From contig NC_087387.1 of assembly GCF_963675165.1 (NCBI RefSeq), forward strand, positions 1,973,501-2,037,500: 64,000 nucleotides of DNA, given 5' to 3'. Source of the stretch: Halichondria panicea (taxonomy: Eukaryota; Porifera; Demospongiae; Suberitida; Halichondriidae). Below the pieces are notes generated by a model. It saw only the letters and a list, made by a program, of their open reading frames with translations. It did not search any database and was not told where the DNA came from. Position numbers and translations under genes: made by a program. Positions within the stretch are counted from its first letter, which is position 1. Each line of letters begins with the position of its first letter. Shown here one piece after another: positions 21,001 through 64,000 of this stretch.

Positions 21001-22176
21001 AGAGTTTTAGTGATACATGAGACTAGGATCACCAGCAAAGAAGCCTGGAGTCTTAGAGAAGTATGGCTCCTGGTCCAGAGTCAGTAAAGCCTCCCTAGAC
21101 AACAAACCAGTCACAATTCTAGCTTTCTACCCTATTCCATTGTTCCTGGTACAGGATCACTTCAGCTGCAAATAATTATGTAGATCTACTTCGAATAAAG
21201 GTCGCGTGTAGAGCAGCCAGTGTGCTCTTAGCTTCTTAACTTTTGCTCGCTTTTATACGAGAACGAAGCTTTAACATCGAAATCTGCCACTTTTAAAACT
21301 AATATAACTTGCTGTGTGGAGGCTATCCATGTATAAACGCAGTGCTATGGCATCCAGGTGAGTACATTCACATATTACGGACAAACAAACCCACGCACAC
21401 CTCGGGTAATAAACCAACGTACTACTATACCTGTGGCCGTTCACGCGCCTCGGGTAACTACTGACCTCAGCTTCTATATGTCTTGTGTCCATCCTAATTG
21501 TCATTATAATCAAAATCAAATCCCGGGGGGATACCCCCCTCCACCCCACCTCCTCAATGGAACCCTGTACAGTATAATTTACTAAGGTTTAACATTCGTA
21601 GTACGATTACATTTTCTGGGTAGAATTTAAATTGCTCCGAATATTGCTCTGAAGTTTGCAAGTGGTTTTAGAAGCTAGACATTCACTTTTAAAGTTGGTT
21701 TGAAATCTTTGTGTGTACGGTACAGTACATTACCCCTTCAATTCTTCATCCACGCACACACACACATACCCACAGTGAGTAAAGATCTCTCCCAGGCGGC
21801 CTACTTCATGTCCCAGAACAGGTGGCTGCCTTTGTACCTTTACCCTACCTTTCCTCATTGCCTTACACGCCCCCTTCACAGTACTGCACTGTAGGCTGGG
21901 TGATAGTGAGCTAGCTATGCTGGCTCACTATCACTGTGTAGGTTTAAGGAAATGGTTTAGCAAGAGCGTTGTATGATCTTGCTGTAGTGGTTTATGGTTG
22001 GTATGGCTGGGCGAATCTACTCCTAAGGTAATGCTGTGAACCAAATCTATCTCTTTGTATACGTATTGATATATAATATTTTGTGAAGGATATGAGCCAA
22101 TGTCCTATTGTCACTGACAGCATTTGCAGTGTTAATGTGTGACTCAATGGTTCAGGTACTAGACATTGTGTGTGTG

Positions 22177-22208
<32 letters not shown>

Positions 22209-23789
22209 TGCGTGCATAAAAGCTAATGCTATATATTGTAGCTTTGACACCTCCACCAAGGCATCAGCACACGCAGTGCTTTCATTGTTACATGTAGCTT
22301 AGAAGAAAAACTAATGTGTTTTATAGCTTCTGTACACTCTGCAATATTCAACCTTTCCCCATGCAGCCTCCTGTTGACGACCTTCTGCCTTCAGGACCCT
22401 CCCACAGTGGTGGCGTGTGTGTGCATCCACTTAACCTGTCGCTGGAAGGGTATTGAGATCCCCCTCTCGGTTGACGGGAAACCTTGGTGGCAGTACATCG
22501 ACAAAACAGTCACACTAGAGCAACTCAATGGTGTGCAATATTGTGTCGAGTGGTAAATACAGCACTTGAAAGATTTGTGTGTGATGTAACCTCTAATTAA
22601 AGAGCATTTTAAGCGGAATATGTCTATATGTGTAGCTCAGCTGCCTGTACTGTACGTGTGTCAAGTATATCTGATGGTTGTACAGTGGTGTAGAAATTTA
22701 TTGAACTGGCTTAATGTAGATCGTACTGGGGAGTTTCTGGAGATCTACAAGTTGTGTCCGAATAAACTGCAGAAGATAGTCACGGACTCCATCAATAGGG
22801 GCCAACAAGTACATGTAAGTACTTTTTGTGTACATTAAAATACTATGGCTCTTGAAGTAAGTACTGTATACCTATATACACTATACAATGTTTGATACAG
22901 TATAGTTTCTGTGAAATCGAAAAAAAATTTCATCTTAAATTATGTGTTTTTTGTCTGTGCGCAGGGCAGGGAAAGGAGTTTAGGAGAGTCTTCCACAAGC
23001 CACACCTCCAAATCACCCTTCGACAAACTCAAGGGACCAATTCCTCACTCATCTAAATTACAAAGCACTCAACATCAAAAACCACATAAGTCTGGTGCTC
23101 ATGTGATGCCTAGTTCGTCAGGACAGCCTCAAAAACACAGCAGTCACCCTGGCAAACACCAACCCAGCTCTGGACACGGTCAGCACACTGGGGCCACTGC
23201 ACGTCATACTCCCAGCACTCTAAACGGATCACACCCTCAACAAACTACTCATAACTCAACTCACGATACTAAAGCCCCATCACGACCTTCTACAGCAACG
23301 GTAGCACGGCCACCATCGAAACACCACCCTAGCGTGTTAGAAGAGCATCAAAGACATAAATCTAACTCTGGTGTAAAACACTCCAGTTCTGGACCTGTGA
23401 AACACCCTCATCACTCTCAACATCAGGCTGCCCCAGGGAATCATCTGAATGCTAGCAAGCCCCTGGACGCTGTAACCAAGCACCGGCAACTCTCTGCAGA
23501 GCACAAGCATCGTCCAATCAGCAACCACGATGGCCGACCACACAATCCACTCAAGAGACCACATCCTGTGGACGCTCATGATGTCAAACGGGTCAAACTG
23601 GAGGCACTTTCTGGTGGAAACCACCTACCTCCTCTACCAGTCGTCGACACAAACAGCATATTGACACTGCCACCATTACCAACCCAACACATGGAGCTGC
23701 CACCTCTACCACCCCCCTTACCGTCTGAACCTCCTCCAAACTTTCCGTTGGGACTGGATTTTCCACCCCCACCACCACCCTCAAATTAA
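18002..23789 (+). CDS. CCNT: Cyclin T (P-TEFb regulatory subunit)
   Basis: Exons: 18002-18201, 18401-18482, 18785-18913, 19757-19880, 21776-21821, 22367-22530, 22720-22814, 22965-23789, giving 554 residues in phase. The cyclin box carries cyclin T signatures: [98 protein letters not shown] and [14 protein letters not shown]. Cyclin T activates CDK9, which phosphorylates the RNA polymerase II C-terminal domain to release paused polymerase. The long last exon is rich in His, Ser and Pro (residues about 280-450), like the His-rich region of vertebrate cyclin T1 that binds the polymerase tail, and ends in Pro runs ([14 protein letters not shown]). The ATG at 18002 (MAESTS) fits the family better than one 36 bp upstream. 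Exon 5 is only 46 bp. Confidence 0.93.
18914..19756. other. Cyclin T intron 3
   Basis: It contains repeated gcgtttagtcgagg/gcgtttaatcgagg words around 19003-19055 and a related gcggtttaatcgaa at about 19184 (probably a decayed element). No exon is seen. Confidence 0.35.
20005..20247. repeat. Foldback repeat, second copy of the 6.3 kb family
   Basis: In cyclin T intron 4. The left arm shares cacactaatctgaagccagaagaggctctcatctacctc-type sequence with 6340-6380. The right arm (gtagatgagagcctccagac, then gttcaagccttct) is its inverted counterpart, and the trailing caacgcaatagatggcataag resembles 6516-6535. The arms are less well preserved than at 6.3 kb. Confidence 0.6.
20525..21390. repeat. Interspersed repeat family R1, two tandem copies
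   Basis: Two head-to-tail copies in cyclin T intron 4, about 20525-20825 and 20826-21390. Both contain accctcggctg, gatcacttcagctgcaaat, tcgaataaaggtcgcg, tgtgtggaggctatccatg and aaacgcagtgctatggcat; both end in caggtgagta...cacatattac. The second also carries the segment shared with 12950-13250. Confidence 0.7.
22167..22215. repeat. (TG)n(CGTG)n microsatellite
   Basis: Compound simple repeat in cyclin T intron 5, a TG tract followed by CGTG units. Confidence 0.95.
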
Positions 23790-24520
23790 CTCTGGCTTAT
23801 TTGTTTATAGGTGTCAATTTGTCTGTTGTGGACATTATTGTGATTTATATATATAGGAGTGTAATTATTTTGTGCATAATTCAAGGCATGTGCACGTACA
23901 TTCTTCGAAATTTCTATGTTGTGATGTGTTTATTATTGTCACACCTTTTATCAGTCATGTTTATCTGTTGTGCACGTTAATTTTGGTAATCTTATAATTT
24001 ATACAATCGCAATTGAGAAATTAAGTGTAGGGTCACAAAAAGTTTGTAGTGATCGATTTGAGATTTTAAAGCAAGTTTATAGAACAGTATAGAAAATTAA
24101 GTATCCATGGTTTTATGCTTTGCAGAAAAAATGCTATGTACAATAATTGAATCAATTCTGCCTGTACATTACGAGCATGATGAGGGGGCAATTAGCCTCG
24201 AATCCACGCCGATTAAAATACGTATTTTAATCGGCGTGGATTCGAGGCTAGGGGCTGATATGCGATGGCCAGTGTTAGTGCTAGTGCTAGTGTGCAAGCA
24301 TGGGGTTAAATTTATAGCAATCACTTGAATCAGTACAGTATGCATGCATGTGCTCACCTAGCCCTAGGAGTACATACCATCAAATTTACATAGTAGGAAG
24401 CATCTTGCATGCTGTGTATAGATAGCTAGCTGCATAACAGATGAGCACAAAGACTATACTATTGTATAGCAACATAATCATCAAATAGATCGATCTGTAA
24501 TAGTCCATAACCATGAGAAA
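23790..24520. other. Spacer between cyclin T and the giant NIDO-SRCR-EGF gene
   Basis: It should hold the cyclin T 3' UTR and the giant gene's promoter. The only clear structure is the 58-bp palindrome at 24193-24250. I see no clear aataaa or TATA box and no exon. Confidence 0.4.
24193..24250. repeat. Perfect 58-bp palindrome, MITE-end derived
   Basis: It begins tagcctcgaatccacgccga and is an exact reverse complement of itself around the centre tacgta. The outer bases match the ends of the 6170-6738 element, so it is probably two element ends joined head-to-head with the interior lost. Confidence 0.85.
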
Positions 24521-63999
<39,479 letters not shown>

Positions 64000-64000
64000 A

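Noticed and set aside
22911..22964. Extension of the cyclin T last exon upstream
   Set aside because: The extra residues ([18 protein letters not shown]) come from the intron and acceptor; the exon starts at 22965 in phase.
23337..23784. Minus-strand open frames opposite the last cyclin T exon
   Set aside because: Shadows of the His/Pro-rich coding exon; no splice sites or family similarity.

Overview
ORGANISM. The window is a gene-dense, AT-rich animal nuclear sequence. Genes are split by GT-AG introns, many only 47-60 bp long. The protein families are metazoan: a DEATH+SEFIR immune adaptor, cyclin T, METTL13, SKP1, CCDC174, a DNase I-like nuclease, and a giant extracellular protein with a nidogen (NIDO) domain, SRCR domains and calcium-binding-type EGF domains. 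Compact introns, foldback (MITE-like) elements and a massive SRCR/EGF protein together suggest a sponge (demosponge). This is an inference; no marker in the window proves it. LEFT HALF (1-24.5 kb). Six conserved genes: the 3' part of a secreted DNase I-like gene (+, 1-1601); CCDC174 (-, 2272-5270) head-to-head with METTL13 (+, 5459-11561), with only 188 bp between start codons; SKP1 (-, 12137-15057); a DEATH-SEFIR adaptor (-, 15410-17424); and cyclin T (+, 18002-23789). All five complete models were rebuilt exon by exon with consistent splice phases and no internal stops. Introns and spacers hold microsatellites, palindromes and at least three families of short inverted-repeat elements. RIGHT HALF (24.5-64 kb). 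One giant plus-strand gene starts at 24521 with a signal peptide and a NIDO domain and is still open at the window end. After two leading EGF exons it consists of tandem modules starting at 27199, 34328, 40201, 45451, 50677, 56116 and 61488. A full module has 23 exons: six SRCR domains (named A-F here) and 13 EGF domains, in the order SRCR A-B-C, two EGFs, SRCR D-E-F, eleven EGFs. Module 1 lacks SRCR D and E; module 7 runs off the window inside SRCR E. I place 150 exons encoding about 8,120 residues, with 38 complete SRCR domains plus half of another and 82 EGF domains. From the first EGF on, every coding exon is a multiple of three and is bounded by phase-1 introns, so any exon or module can be gained, lost or skipped without a frameshift. 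Shared intron sequences show that the modules arose by recent in-gene duplications whose edges do not coincide with the module edges. HOW IT FITS TOGETHER. The left-half genes are housekeeping or signalling genes in mostly head-to-head and tail-to-tail arrangement: transcription elongation (cyclin T), translation-factor methylation (METTL13), ubiquitin ligase (SKP1), RNA processing (CCDC174), innate signalling (DEATH-SEFIR). The right half is a single large matrix or cell-surface recognition protein that is actively changing its domain number.
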